Part shown: positions 16,231 to 23,923 of the stretch, one piece after another
Numbering within the stretch: position 1 is the stretch's first letter
How the letters are laid out: every line of letters starts with the position of its first letter
Assembly (NCBI RefSeq): GCF_030818795.1
Contig: NZ_JAUTAY010000001.1
Location: forward strand, 1 to 64,000
Direction of reading: 5' to 3'
DNA: 64,000 bases
From: Microbacterium sp. SORGH_AS_0862
GTDB lineage: Bacteria > Actinomycetota > Actinomycetes > Actinomycetales > Microbacteriaceae
The notes under the pieces: model-generated
What the model was told of the DNA's origin: nothing
The model's database searches: none
The model's input: only the letters and a program-made list of their open reading frames with translations
Program-made: the position numbers and the translations under genes

Positions 16231-17346
16231 TCAGGGATCCTTCCGATGTGTTCTGCGATGCACACGAGAGACGCGTACACCGATTCGGGTGACGATCTCG
16301 TGGTCGATGGTCTCCGACCATCTCGCCCAGTCAGCCACGGTGGGCTCTCCCTGGTCGCCGGGCCCGAAGACCGTCACGGGCTCCCCTGGGGTCAGAAAGT
16401 CGTCGCCGGTGTCGATGACCGCCATGTCCATGGAGATCAGGCCGACGATCCGACGACGGCGACCCCGCACGAGGACCTCCGCCCGGTGGGAGGCCGCGCG
16501 CGGCAACCCGTCCGCATAACCCAGCGGAAGCAGGGCCAGGTGGGTGGGACGGTCCGTGGTGAAGGAGGCGCCGTAACCGACGCTCACCTGCGCACCGACC
16601 CGACGCGCGCTGATGACCGGCGCGCGCAGGGAGAGAGCGAAGCGCAGCTCGCTCGAGGTCCGCGAAGGGTCGATCCCGTACAGGCCCGCTCCGATGCGAT
16701 GGAGGTCGTGATCACCGCCGGCCCCCGTGATCGTGGCCGCCGTCGCCGCGAGATGCGTGACGGATGGCGCGAGCCCTCGATGGCGAGCGCTTCGAACGGC
16801 CGCATCGAAGCGCAGCCGCTCGCAGAGGTTCTGCGGGTCGTCCGGGCGGTCGGCGCAGGACATGTGCCCCATGATCCCGACGATCTGCACATGCCCCTGC
16901 CGCTCCGCCATCCGGGCGAGTTCGCACAGGCTCCGCCACTCGGATGCGGGCGCGCCGTCACGGCTCATGCCCAGATCGGCATGCAGGTGAAGTCGTGCCG
17001 GGTGACCGCAGCGAAGCGCGGCTCGGACGATCGCGTGCAGCGATTCCGCACCGGACACGCCGAGGTCTATGCGCTCCGATACGGCCGACGCGAAGTCGGC
17101 ATCGACCGGATTCAGCCAACTCAGGATCGGGACGTCGAGACCGTTGCGCCGAAGCGTGAGTCCTTCGTCGAGCGACGCGACTCCGAACGCGGTAGCCCCC
17201 TCTTCGATCACCGCTGATGCGACGGGACCATGACCGAATGCGTCTGCCTTCAACACCGCCATCAGGCGGCTCCGCGTGAGACGGGAGAAGTACCGCACGT
17301 TGGCTCGGATCGCGTCCTCGTCCACGCGCAGCTCCGGGGCCGACAT
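16231..17346 (-). CDS. Alanine racemase family protein with altered active site
   Basis: This 371-residue PLP enzyme has the fold-III racemase layout: Lys33 in AVLKADAFGHG binds PLP, DLGMSRDG and HRIGAGLYG carry the two conserved arginines, VGYGASF carries the catalytic tyrosine of the second monomer and ISMDM follows. Two positions are unusual. Phe37 replaces Tyr in the KANAYGHG motif, and near the C-terminus GVRVSR replaces ISYRVPR, so Val357 stands where Tyr354 (Geobacillus numbering) normally controls substrate size. VanT serine racemases also differ at that tyrosine, so serine or another amino acid may be used. I prefer ATG at 17346 because Lys33 then sits where the family has it; TTG at 17394 is possible. 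It is upstream of and contiguous with the ligase gene. Confidence 0.85.
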   Translation of the reverse strand: MSAPELRVDEDAIRANVRYFSRLTRSRLMAVLKADAFGHGPVASAVIEEGATAFGVASLDEGLTLRRNGLDVPILSWLNPVDADFASAVSERIDLGVSGAESLHAIVRAALRCGHPARLHLHADLGMSRDGAPASEWRSLCELARMAERQGHVQIVGIMGHMSCADRPDDPQNLCERLRFDAAVRSARHRGLAPSVTHLAATAATITGAGGDHDLHRIGAGLYGIDPSRTSSELRFALSLRAPVISARRVGAQVSVGYGASFTTDRPTHLALLPLGYADGLPRAASHRAEVLVRGRRRRIVGLISMDMAVIDTGDDFLTPGEPVTVFGPGDQGEPTVADWARWSETIDHEIVTRIGVRVSRVHRRTHRKDP

Positions 17347-17549
17347 GACCGCATCAGTGCGGGGGTCTGAGGCGTTCGACACAATCAGAGTCAATCCATG
17401 CGCTCGTCACAGCGTCGTATGCAGTTCTCGATACGTTCGCGATACACACGGTCTGTGGAACTCACCAACGCTCGGCGACGCCCCTCCTCTAGGGTGATGA
17501 CCATCTCGAACCCGACCGTGCCGGTCGGTCATGGAGCGAAGGGAACCTC

Positions 17550-17783
17550 ATGGGCGTCACATTCCCGTCGGGATCGATCACGGTGAGGACCGCAGCAGAC
17601 GAGGTCGTGATCCTGCACATCTGCGATGTGTGCGGCGCCGTCGTCGCGGAAGCAGAGGACACCGATCTGGCATTGCACAAGCGCTGGCACAGGATGACCG
17701 GCTCCCGAAACTGGATCGACCCGTCGACCGGCCTCCTCCACGGCTCCGGCAACACCGCCTCGCCGGGCGGGTCGCCGAGGTGA
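17550..17783 (+). CDS. Small C2H2-like zinc-binding protein
   Basis: This 77-residue protein contains CDVCGAVVAEAEDTDLALH followed by KRWH: two cysteines spaced by two residues, then two histidines four apart after a 14-residue gap. This is a plausible C2H2 zinc site. The N-terminal part looks like a short beta hairpin. ATG at 17550 follows GAAGGGAACC. Similar small proteins occur in related genomes, so I take it as real, but I know of no function; nucleic-acid binding or a structural role are both possible. The upstream 155 bp to the racemase gene hold a TAGGGT hexamer at about 17491-17496 and no other gene. Confidence 0.72.
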   Translation: MGVTFPSGSITVRTAADEVVILHICDVCGAVVAEAEDTDLALHKRWHRMTGSRNWIDPSTGLLHGSGNTASPGGSPR

Positions 17784-17800
17784 ACCCTCGATGAGGTGAG

Positions 17801-17874
17801 TAGGGCGGGTGGGACTTGAACCCACGATCGTCGGGTTATGAGCCCGCTGCCTTGACCAGCTTGGCCACCGCCCC
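17801..17874 (-). tRNA. tRNA with anticodon CAU (elongator Met or lysidine-type Ile)
   Basis: The reverse strand gives a 74-nt cloverleaf: acceptor GGGGCGG/CCGCCCU with a G1-U72 pair, a 3-bp D stem GCC/GGC, anticodon loop CUCAUAA, and T arm GUGGG/CCCAC. The anticodon stem has GGG/CCC as in initiator tRNA, but C11-G24 is elongator-type. CAU alone cannot separate Met from Ile2. CCA is not encoded. TAGGCT (17886-17891 reverse) lies 11 nt upstream as a candidate -10. Confidence 0.92.
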
Positions 17875-17888
17875 CTGTGCTGAAAAGC

Positions 17889-18884
17889 CTATCGCGGCGG
17901 CGCGGTGTCTCCGCGGCTGCCTCGCTGCAGGGGCAGCTCCTGACTGTCGCTGATGACCTGCGGGTGGTTGCGGGTCAGAGAGAACACGCCGTAGACCGCG
18001 ATGAGACCGGCCACGACGAAGCCCGCGATCGCCCAGGCGCCCGCGGTCGCCGCCTCCTGGAGGATGACGAGACCGATCACGACGGCGACGATGGGATCGA
18101 TGACCGTGAGCCCCGCGATGACGAGGTCAGGCGGGCCCACGGAGTAGGCGGTCTGCACGAAGTACGCGCCGAGCGTCACGGCGACCAGCAGCCCCACGAT
18201 GCACAGGATCGAAAGCCAGCCGAAGTCGCCCTCCTGGATGTTCTTGATCACGACTTTGGCAAGGGTGGCGACGAACGCGTAGAGCACCCCCGCCGCGACG
18301 ATGTAGAAGAGCGGACGAGCGTGCTTGCGCATCCACAGCCACCAAGAGAGGGCGGTGAGCACGACCACCACCGCGAGCAGTCCGAGGATCGTCAGGAGCT
18401 CCGACTGGGAGATCGGCTGTTCCGTCGCGACGAACGCGGCGATCGTGACGAAGATGAGGATGCCGCCGACACACGCGATGATCGAACGCACCGACGCCTT
18501 CGTCGGTTTGTGTCCGGAGATCCTCGCATTCAGCAGCGTCGTGATCACGAGCGACACCGCCCCGAGAGGCTGCACCAGGATCAGGGGTGCGAAGGCGAGA
18601 GCCGTCAGCTGACAGGTGATGCCCAAGCCGAGCATCACCGTTCCGGCGACCCAGGACGGCCGCCTCAAGAGCTGAAGGAGCTGTCCTCCGCTGAGCCCGC
18701 TCGCGCCCGACGCGTTCGCGAGCCGTTCGACCTTGACCACACCACGGTGCTGGTACTGCGCACCGAGCGACATGAACACCGCGCCGAGCAAGGCGATCGG
18801 GATGCCGATGAGGATGCCCGGGTCACGGAACACGCCGACGAGGTCGTTGGCGACATCGTTCAGGATCACTTCCGCTGGGAGCAC
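17889..18884 (-). CDS. DMT-superfamily (EamA-like) permease
   Basis: This 331-residue integral membrane protein has about nine or ten hydrophobic segments and a soluble C-terminal tail rich in charged residues. Features such as AFAPLILVQPLGAVSLVITTLLNA and GPPDLVIAGLTVIDPIVAVVIGLVILQEA match the DMT transporter family in its NIPA/EamA-like branch, which moves metabolites or Mg2+. The substrate is unknown. The GTG at 18884 has TAGGGT ending 6 nt upstream, consistent with a leaderless mRNA. It is divergent from def. Its stop lies 15 nt from the tRNA-CAU gene on the same strand, and the tRNA's candidate -10 overlaps the stop codon. Confidence 0.82.
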   Translation of the reverse strand: MLPAEVILNDVANDLVGVFRDPGILIGIPIALLGAVFMSLGAQYQHRGVVKVERLANASGASGLSGGQLLQLLRRPSWVAGTVMLGLGITCQLTALAFAPLILVQPLGAVSLVITTLLNARISGHKPTKASVRSIIACVGGILIFVTIAAFVATEQPISQSELLTILGLLAVVVVLTALSWWLWMRKHARPLFYIVAAGVLYAFVATLAKVVIKNIQEGDFGWLSILCIVGLLVAVTLGAYFVQTAYSVGPPDLVIAGLTVIDPIVAVVIGLVILQEAATAGAWAIAGFVVAGLIAVYGVFSLTRNHPQVISDSQELPLQRGSRGDTAPPR

Positions 18885-18890
18885 CCTATG

Positions 18891-18921
18891 ACCCTAACCT
18901 CCGGCGTGCGCTGGGTAGGCT
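18891..18921. promoter_or_regulatory. Back-to-back -10 elements for the DMT permease and def
   Basis: TAGGGT on the reverse strand (18891-18896) ends 6 nt before the permease GTG. TAGGCT on the forward strand (18916-18921) ends 7 nt before the def GTG. The whole divergent control region is 44 bp, leaving no room for long leaders. No clear -35 hexamers are seen. Confidence 0.6.
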
Positions 18922-18928
18922 CAGACAC

Positions 18929-19495
18929 GTGGCTGTCCTTCCGATTCGCATCATGGGCGATCCCGTCCTCCACTCCCCCGCCGCCCCCGTCGAGGAGGTG
19001 ACCGACGAGATCCGCACCCTGGTCGCCGACATGTACGAGACCATGGATGCGGCTCCCGGCGTCGGCCTGGCCGCACCCCAGGTCGGTGTCGGCCTGCGCA
19101 TCTTCACCTACACCTACCAGGACGACGAGGGCGCCCAGTGGCGGGGCGAGATCATCAACCCCGAGTTGTGGATGACGCCGCTCATCCCCGGGGATCCGGA
19201 CGAAGACGAAGAATCCGAGGGCTGCCTCTCGTTTCCCGGCGAACGCTTTCCGCTGCGCCGCTCGGAGCGGGTACGCGTGACCGGAACCGACCTCGAAGGC
19301 CGTCCGGTGTCCATCGAAGTCGAGGGCTGGCGAGCCCGCATCCTGCAGCACGAGTTCGATCACCTCGACGGTGTTCTGTACGTCGATCGCCTCAGCGACG
19401 CGGACTGGAAGACGACGCAGAAGATCGCCCGCAAGCGCGGATGGGGACGCCCGGGAGCGTCCTGGCTCCCGGGCGTCGACGACCTCGAGGGCTGA
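18929..19495 (+). CDS. def: Peptide deformylase
   Basis: This 188-residue metalloenzyme removes the N-formyl group from new proteins. All three motifs are present: GVGLAAPQ near residues 44-51, EGCLSFPG (Cys metal ligand) near 97-104 and QHEFDHLDG (HExxH-like, two His ligands) near 140. Extra residues relative to the 165-170 aa enzymes are in an acidic insertion PGDPDEDEE before the cysteine and a C-terminal tail. GTG at 18929 is set by the TAGGCT-N7-GTG arrangement. It ends 3 nt from the convergent flotillin gene. Confidence 0.95.
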   Translation: MAVLPIRIMGDPVLHSPAAPVEEVTDEIRTLVADMYETMDAAPGVGLAAPQVGVGLRIFTYTYQDDEGAQWRGEIINPELWMTPLIPGDPDEDEESEGCLSFPGERFPLRRSERVRVTGTDLEGRPVSIEVEGWRARILQHEFDHLDGVLYVDRLSDADWKTTQKIARKRGWGRPGASWLPGVDDLEG

Positions 19496-19498
19496 GGC

Positions 19499-20917
19499 TC
19501 ACGCCCCTTCGGGTGTCGTGTCGGCGGCCGGAGCCGCTGCCGGCGGTGCGGGCGGGGTGTGCTGACCCTGCGGCGCCGCGGCCTGCAGCTGCTCTCCCAT
19601 CGCCTGACCGACGACGCGGCCCTGGATGATCTCCGCAAGGTCGAGGCCGGTCGCCACCTTGACCGCGTCGAAGGTGGCGCGAAGACCCTGCGCGGACTCG
19701 GCCGCGAGGTGACTGCTGGCGCCCTCTCCGCCGAGGACGGTGACGGAACCCACCTTGTCGTAGCCCTTCGCGAACTCGGCCATCATCGGCACGAGTGCTT
19801 CGAGAGCGCGCTGCGCGAGCAGAGCCTGCTGGTTGCGGCTGAGCGCCTCGGCTTCCGCCTGGATCGCCGCAGCGCGCGCCTCACCCTCGGCACGAACGGC
19901 GTCGGCCTCGGCGTTCGCACGCAGCCGCGTGGCGGCCGCATCCTGCTCCGCGATCTGCGCCTGCGCCTGCGCCGCCTTCACCTTGGCGTACGCGTCGGCA
20001 TCGGCCGCGCGCTCACGCTCGTAGAGGTTGGCGTCGGCGACCTTCTTGATGTCGGCATCGAGGCGCGCCTGCTTGTTCTCGGCCTCCTGGAGCAGAACCG
20101 CCTGCTGACGCTCTGCCCGGGCGAGGGCCTCGGCCTGCTCGGCCTCGGCGTTGGCCCGCCCGACCTCGGCCTGCGCTGCTGCCGTGTTCTTGTCGAGCGC
20201 CGTCTGCTCGATCAGGTTCGCCTCCTGGGTGGCGATCTGACGCGCCCGGATCTCGCGCTCCGCGTTGATCTTGGCGACCTCCGCCTCGCGCTTCACGCGC
20301 TCGACCTCGGTCGCGCCGAGAGCGGAGATGTAGCCGTTCTGATCGGTGATGCCCTGGATCTGGAACGAGTCGAGGATCAACCCCTGCGACGACAGATCGC
20401 TCTTGATGCCTTCGGCGATCTGGTCCGACAGACGCTGCCGATCGCGCATGAGCTCCTCCACCGTCAACGTCGCGACGACACCGCGGAGCGCGCCCTCGAG
20501 CTGTTCGGTCGTGAACTGTTCGATGGCCTTGTCCTGCGAGGCGAAGCGCTCGGCCGCGCGGCGGACGGATTCGGGGTCGGAGCCGATCTTGACGAGCGCG
20601 ACACCGCTCACGTTGACGGTGACGCCGTTGGAGGACTGCGCCGTCGGCTCCATCTTGATCTGGCGGGCACGGAGCGAGATCATCTCGCCGCGCTGGGTCA
20701 GCGGGTTCACGATCGCCCCGCCGCCGGTGATCACCGTGATGCGCGAGTCCCCGCTGGTGCTGCGCTGCTTCTTACCGACGATCACGAGAGCCTCGTCGGC
20801 CTTTGCCACCCGGTACCAGGCGCGGATGAGGATCAGCACGACGACCAGAACGACGACCAGCACGATTCCGCCGACGATGGCCAGCAGCCCCATTGCTCCG
20901 AGTGCGGCGATATCCAT
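19499..20917 (-). CDS. Flotillin-like SPFH-domain protein
   Basis: This 472-residue membrane scaffold has an N-terminal hydrophobic segment (about residues 12-32), then an SPFH/band-7 domain (about 35-200), then a long Ala/Glu/Gln-rich coiled coil with repeated EAEA-type segments (about 215-400), and a Pro/Ala-rich tail. This is the YuaG/FloT layout; such proteins organise membrane microdomains. I chose ATG at 20917 because GGAAGG lies 6 nt upstream; a second ATG two codons earlier has no spacing from that site. No NfeD-type partner is next to it, unlike many flotillin operons. Confidence 0.9.
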   Translation of the reverse strand: MDIAALGAMGLLAIVGGIVLVVVLVVVLILIRAWYRVAKADEALVIVGKKQRSTSGDSRITVITGGGAIVNPLTQRGEMISLRARQIKMEPTAQSSNGVTVNVSGVALVKIGSDPESVRRAAERFASQDKAIEQFTTEQLEGALRGVVATLTVEELMRDRQRLSDQIAEGIKSDLSSQGLILDSFQIQGITDQNGYISALGATEVERVKREAEVAKINAEREIRARQIATQEANLIEQTALDKNTAAAQAEVGRANAEAEQAEALARAERQQAVLLQEAENKQARLDADIKKVADANLYERERAADADAYAKVKAAQAQAQIAEQDAAATRLRANAEADAVRAEGEARAAAIQAEAEALSRNQQALLAQRALEALVPMMAEFAKGYDKVGSVTVLGGEGASSHLAAESAQGLRATFDAVKVATGLDLAEIIQGRVVGQAMGEQLQAAAPQGQHTPPAPPAAAPAADTTPEGA

Positions 20918-21075
20918 GTGCATCCTTCCGGTCGCGGCGACGGACGCCTCACCCCGAAGCGTCTCCCCCCTCACCCTATCCAGCGGCTATGTCGGTGCCG
21001 AGCCGGTTGTGGACGAACACGGGGACCGTGCACGCAGGCGCTCGCCATGGTCTCCGGGGCACCGAAGAGCGCATG

Positions 21076-21105
21076 AAAAAAGACCCGGGGTGGAAGCCCG
21101 GGTCT
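21076..21105 (-). terminator. Intrinsic terminator downstream of tRNA-Asn
   Basis: On the reverse strand AGACCCGGG (21097-21105) pairs with its complement (21081-21089) across a 7-nt loop and runs directly into six Ts (21076-21081). This is the only classical U-tailed terminator I see in the window. It lies 37 nt after the tRNA-Asn gene. The remaining 20918-21075 shows no gene. Confidence 0.88.
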
Positions 21106-21141
21106 CAGGTGAGAGCTGCGGTAGATAACGCAGTACTCTCG

Positions 21142-21214
21142 CTCCCCGGCTTGGACTCGAACCAAGAACCTATCGGTTAACAGCCGATTGCTCTGCCAAT
21201 TGAGCTACCGAGGA
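21142..21214 (-). tRNA. tRNA-Asn (anticodon GUU)
   Basis: A 73-nt cloverleaf on the reverse strand: acceptor UCCUCGG/CCGGGGA with discriminator G, D arm GCUC/GAGC, anticodon stem AUCGG/CCGAU with loop CUGUUAA, and T arm CUUGG/CCAAG with UUCGAGU. GUU reads both Asn codons. ATCGTA at 21246-21251 (TACGAT reversed) is a possible -10. CCA is not encoded. Confidence 0.96.
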
Positions 21215-21266
21215 ATGCTGTCCTTCTCGCGAAGGCAACCCGACTATCGTAGCAAACTCCGCGGGC

Positions 21267-22037
21267 TCACGACGACACGAGACGACGATCGGCCGACGAC
21301 GAAGGCGTCCACTGCATCTGCTTCACGCCGTGTCCGAATCCCACCGCGTGCCCCGCCTGCATGACGAGCACGTCGGCGTCGAAACTCGCGAGCGTCTCCG
21401 CTTCATTGGCCACGAGGAGCAGCGAGGTACCCCGTTCCCGGCGCCGCGTCTCGAAAGCGGTCCGCACCAGCTCCCGTCCCTCGACGTCAAGGTTCGCCAT
21501 GGGCTCGTCGGCAACCACCAGGCGGGGATCGAGCACGAGTGCTCGGGCGATCGCGACACGTTGACGCATCCCCGAGCTCAGCTCGTACGGGAACTTGGAG
21601 GCCGCGCCGATGCTGAGTCCGAGCTCGTCGAGGAGCGTCACCACCCGCAGCTCGAGAGCACGGGCGTTCACCCGCCGCGCACGGCTCGTCACCGGCTCCG
21701 CCACGATCTCGGCCACCGTCAGCCGGGGCGGGAGCTGGGCACCGTCCTGCTGGCCGAGGTAGCCCGCGAAGACCGGAAGGGCGCGACGACGGCGACCGCC
21801 GTGCCGCACCGACACCCCTTCGACCACGGCATCGCCGCCGACGACGTGGACGCCCTCATCCGCCTGCCCGGCCAGGACGGCCGCGAGCGTCGACTTCCCG
21901 GAACCCGTCGAACCGACCAGGATGAGGGCGGCTCCGCGCTCCAGGCGGAAGGAGATGCCGTCGATCACACGCTCGTCGCTGCCGGCATGAGCGAGTGAGA
22001 TGTCGCTGCAATCGATGCTGTGCGCGGCCTGATCCAT
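21267..22037 (-). CDS. Orphan ABC transporter ATP-binding protein
   Basis: This 256-residue ATPase has Walker A GSTGSGKST near residue 40, signature LSSGMRQR and Walker B LVVADEP. The signature's GMRQR and the overall style recall the DppD/OppD branch, but the second G of LSGG is Ser. No H-loop histidine is evident: the region after Walker B reads LLLVANEAE where VTHD is expected, so hydrolysis may be weak. No permease or binding-protein gene is adjacent; it is the last gene of the dgt-dnaG run, 32 nt after the dnaG stop. I chose ATG at 22037, behind AGGATGA; the longer upstream frame overlaps dnaG. Its partner and cargo are unknown. Confidence 0.78.
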   Translation of the reverse strand: MDQAAHSIDCSDISLAHAGSDERVIDGISFRLERGAALILVGSTGSGKSTLAAVLAGQADEGVHVVGGDAVVEGVSVRHGGRRRRALPVFAGYLGQQDGAQLPPRLTVAEIVAEPVTSRARRVNARALELRVVTLLDELGLSIGAASKFPYELSSGMRQRVAIARALVLDPRLVVADEPMANLDVEGRELVRTAFETRRRERGTSLLLVANEAETLASFDADVLVMQAGHAVGFGHGVKQMQWTPSSSADRRLVSS

Positions 22038-22069
22038 GCAGTCATCCTGCACGCTGAGCGTCTGAACCG

Positions 22070-23923
22070 CTACTGATCGAGGGTCAGGCGCAGTCGCGCC
22101 GCATCCAGTTCGCGCAGGCGCAGCCGGACCTCGCGCCCCTCCGGCGAGTCGGGGGCGAGCCGCTGGATGTCTCCGACCAGCTCCTGCTTCTGCCGGTCGA
22201 TGGCACGCAACCGGATGCGCAGGGCCAGATCTCGCGCCGAGATCACCGCGTGCTCCTCGTCGCGCGCCGGGAACTCGCCGGTCAGCAACTCGGCGGCCAG
22301 CGAGCGGAAAGGCTCCCTCACGGCGTCGACGGCCGCCGCCGCCCATCCGGGACGAGAGTGGTCCGGGACCGCGGCGATGCTCGACCGCACCGCCTCGAGT
22401 GCCGGATGCTGGAACGTCTCATCCAGGGCCGCCCGCAGCTCTGCCGGGTCGAGGCGGTGCCCGTACTGCAGGAATCCCATCACCGCGTCGCGCTCCAGAT
22501 CGGCCGAGCGGGGCAGCGAGGCGAGTGTGACGCGCATGGCCGTCGGTTGCGGGGCGTCGGGCGCGGCCACCGGAGCGGCCGCGGGCTCCGGCGCGCCCGC
22601 GGCGCGCGCCCGCTGGCGGGCCACCTCGCGATGGACGTCCTTCAGGTCTTCGCCGAGTCGGCGCGCGAGGACGTGCTCGTAGCGCCGGCGAAGCGGCTCA
22701 TCACGGATCTCGGCCAGCAGGGGGGCGGCGAGGTTCAGACCCGCGAGTCGACCCTCGACCGTGCGCAGGTCGAGGCCGGCGAGTCGCTGGTCGATGACGA
22801 ACTCGAACATCGGGACCTTGGTGTCCATCAGGGCGCGCACCGCGCCGTCACCGCGAGCCAGCCGCAGATCGCACGGATCGAGATCCGCGGGCCCCACGGC
22901 CACGAAGCTCTGCACGTTGGCGGTGCGGGTCTCGGCGAATGCCCGCACCGCGGCCTTCTGGCCCGCCGCATCCGGATCGAAGGTGAAGACGATCTCGGCG
23001 GCCGCGTCGTCGCCCATGATGCGGCGCAGCACCTTCATATGGTCGCCGCCGAACGCCGTGCCACAGGTCGCAACCGCGGTGGTGAGGCCAGCCAGGTGGC
23101 ACGCCATGACGTCGGTGTAACCCTCGACGACGATGACCCGACGTTTCTCGCCGCGGGCCATGTCGCGCTTAGCGAGGTCGATGCCGTACAGAACCTGCGA
23201 CTTGCGATAGATCGGCGTCTCGGGCGTGTTGAGGTACTTCGGCCCCTTATCGTCCTCGAGCAGGCGTCGCGCACCGAAGCCGAGCACCTGACCGGTGACA
23301 TCACGGATGGGCCAGACGACGCGACCGCGGAACCTGTCGTAGACGCCGCGCTGCCCCTGCGAGACGAGGCCCGCCGTGAGCAGTTCCTCCTTGGTGAAGC
23401 CCTTCGCCAGCAGTGCGTCGAGCATCCCGGACCACCCCGGCGGCGCGAAGCCCACCCCGAAATGCGCCGCCGCGCCGGCGTCGAAGCCCCGCTCACCGAG
23501 GAAACGACGCCCCACCTCCGCCTCGGGGGTCAGCAACTGCGCACGGAAGAACTCGGCCGCCGCGGCATTCGCCGCGTACAGGCGCGCGCGTCCGGACGTC
23601 TCGGGCGCCGCCCCGCCCTCCTCGTAGTGCAAGGTGTAGCCGATGCGGCCGGCGAGGCGCTCGACCGCCTCGGTGAAGGTCAGGTGGTCCATGCGCCGCA
23701 GGAACGTGTACACGTCGCCGGACTCGCCGCATCCGAAGCAGTGGTAGAAGCCCACCTGCGGTCGCACGTGGAAGCTGGGGCTCTTCTCGTCGTGGAACGG
23801 ACACAGCCCCTTGAGGGAGCCGACGCCGGCGGACTTGAGCGCGACGCGCTCCCCCACGATGTCGGCGATGTTCGTGCGGGCCTTCACCTCCTCGACGTCG
23901 GCTTGCGCGATGCGCCCCGGCAT
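22070..23923 (-). CDS. dnaG: DNA primase
   Basis: This 617-residue enzyme makes RNA primers at the replication fork. The CHC2 zinc finger is CPFH near residue 40 with HCFGC near residue 60. The TOPRIM core follows with VVEGYTDVMA near 261 and DPDAAGQKA near 314. The C-terminal part (from about 440) is the helicase-binding region, separated by an Ala/Pro-rich linker. The true start is ATG at 23923 (MPGRIAQADVEEVK); the frame is open far upstream, but that part is antisense-like sequence inside dgt. The start overlaps the dgt stop by one base (TGATG), so the two are translationally coupled, an order conserved in actinobacteria. Confidence 0.96.
   Translation of the reverse strand: MPGRIAQADVEEVKARTNIADIVGERVALKSAGVGSLKGLCPFHDEKSPSFHVRPQVGFYHCFGCGESGDVYTFLRRMDHLTFTEAVERLAGRIGYTLHYEEGGAAPETSGRARLYAANAAAAEFFRAQLLTPEAEVGRRFLGERGFDAGAAAHFGVGFAPPGWSGMLDALLAKGFTKEELLTAGLVSQGQRGVYDRFRGRVVWPIRDVTGQVLGFGARRLLEDDKGPKYLNTPETPIYRKSQVLYGIDLAKRDMARGEKRRVIVVEGYTDVMACHLAGLTTAVATCGTAFGGDHMKVLRRIMGDDAAAEIVFTFDPDAAGQKAAVRAFAETRTANVQSFVAVGPADLDPCDLRLARGDGAVRALMDTKVPMFEFVIDQRLAGLDLRTVEGRLAGLNLAAPLLAEIRDEPLRRRYEHVLARRLGEDLKDVHREVARQRARAAGAPEPAAAPVAAPDAPQPTAMRVTLASLPRSADLERDAVMGFLQYGHRLDPAELRAALDETFQHPALEAVRSSIAAVPDHSRPGWAAAAVDAVREPFRSLAAELLTGEFPARDEEHAVISARDLALRIRLRAIDRQKQELVGDIQRLAPDSPEGREVRLRLRELDAARLRLTLDQ

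Noticed and set aside
15271..17346. A VanC/VanG-type glycopeptide resistance operon
   Set aside because: There is no VanXY/VanX dipeptidase and no VanRS pair beside it, and the ligase lacks D-lactate-type loop residues; only the unusual specificity positions are retained as a finding.
17801..17874. Initiator tRNA-fMet
   Set aside because: C11-G24 and an alternative D arm differ from bacterial initiators, despite the three G-C pairs in the anticodon stem.
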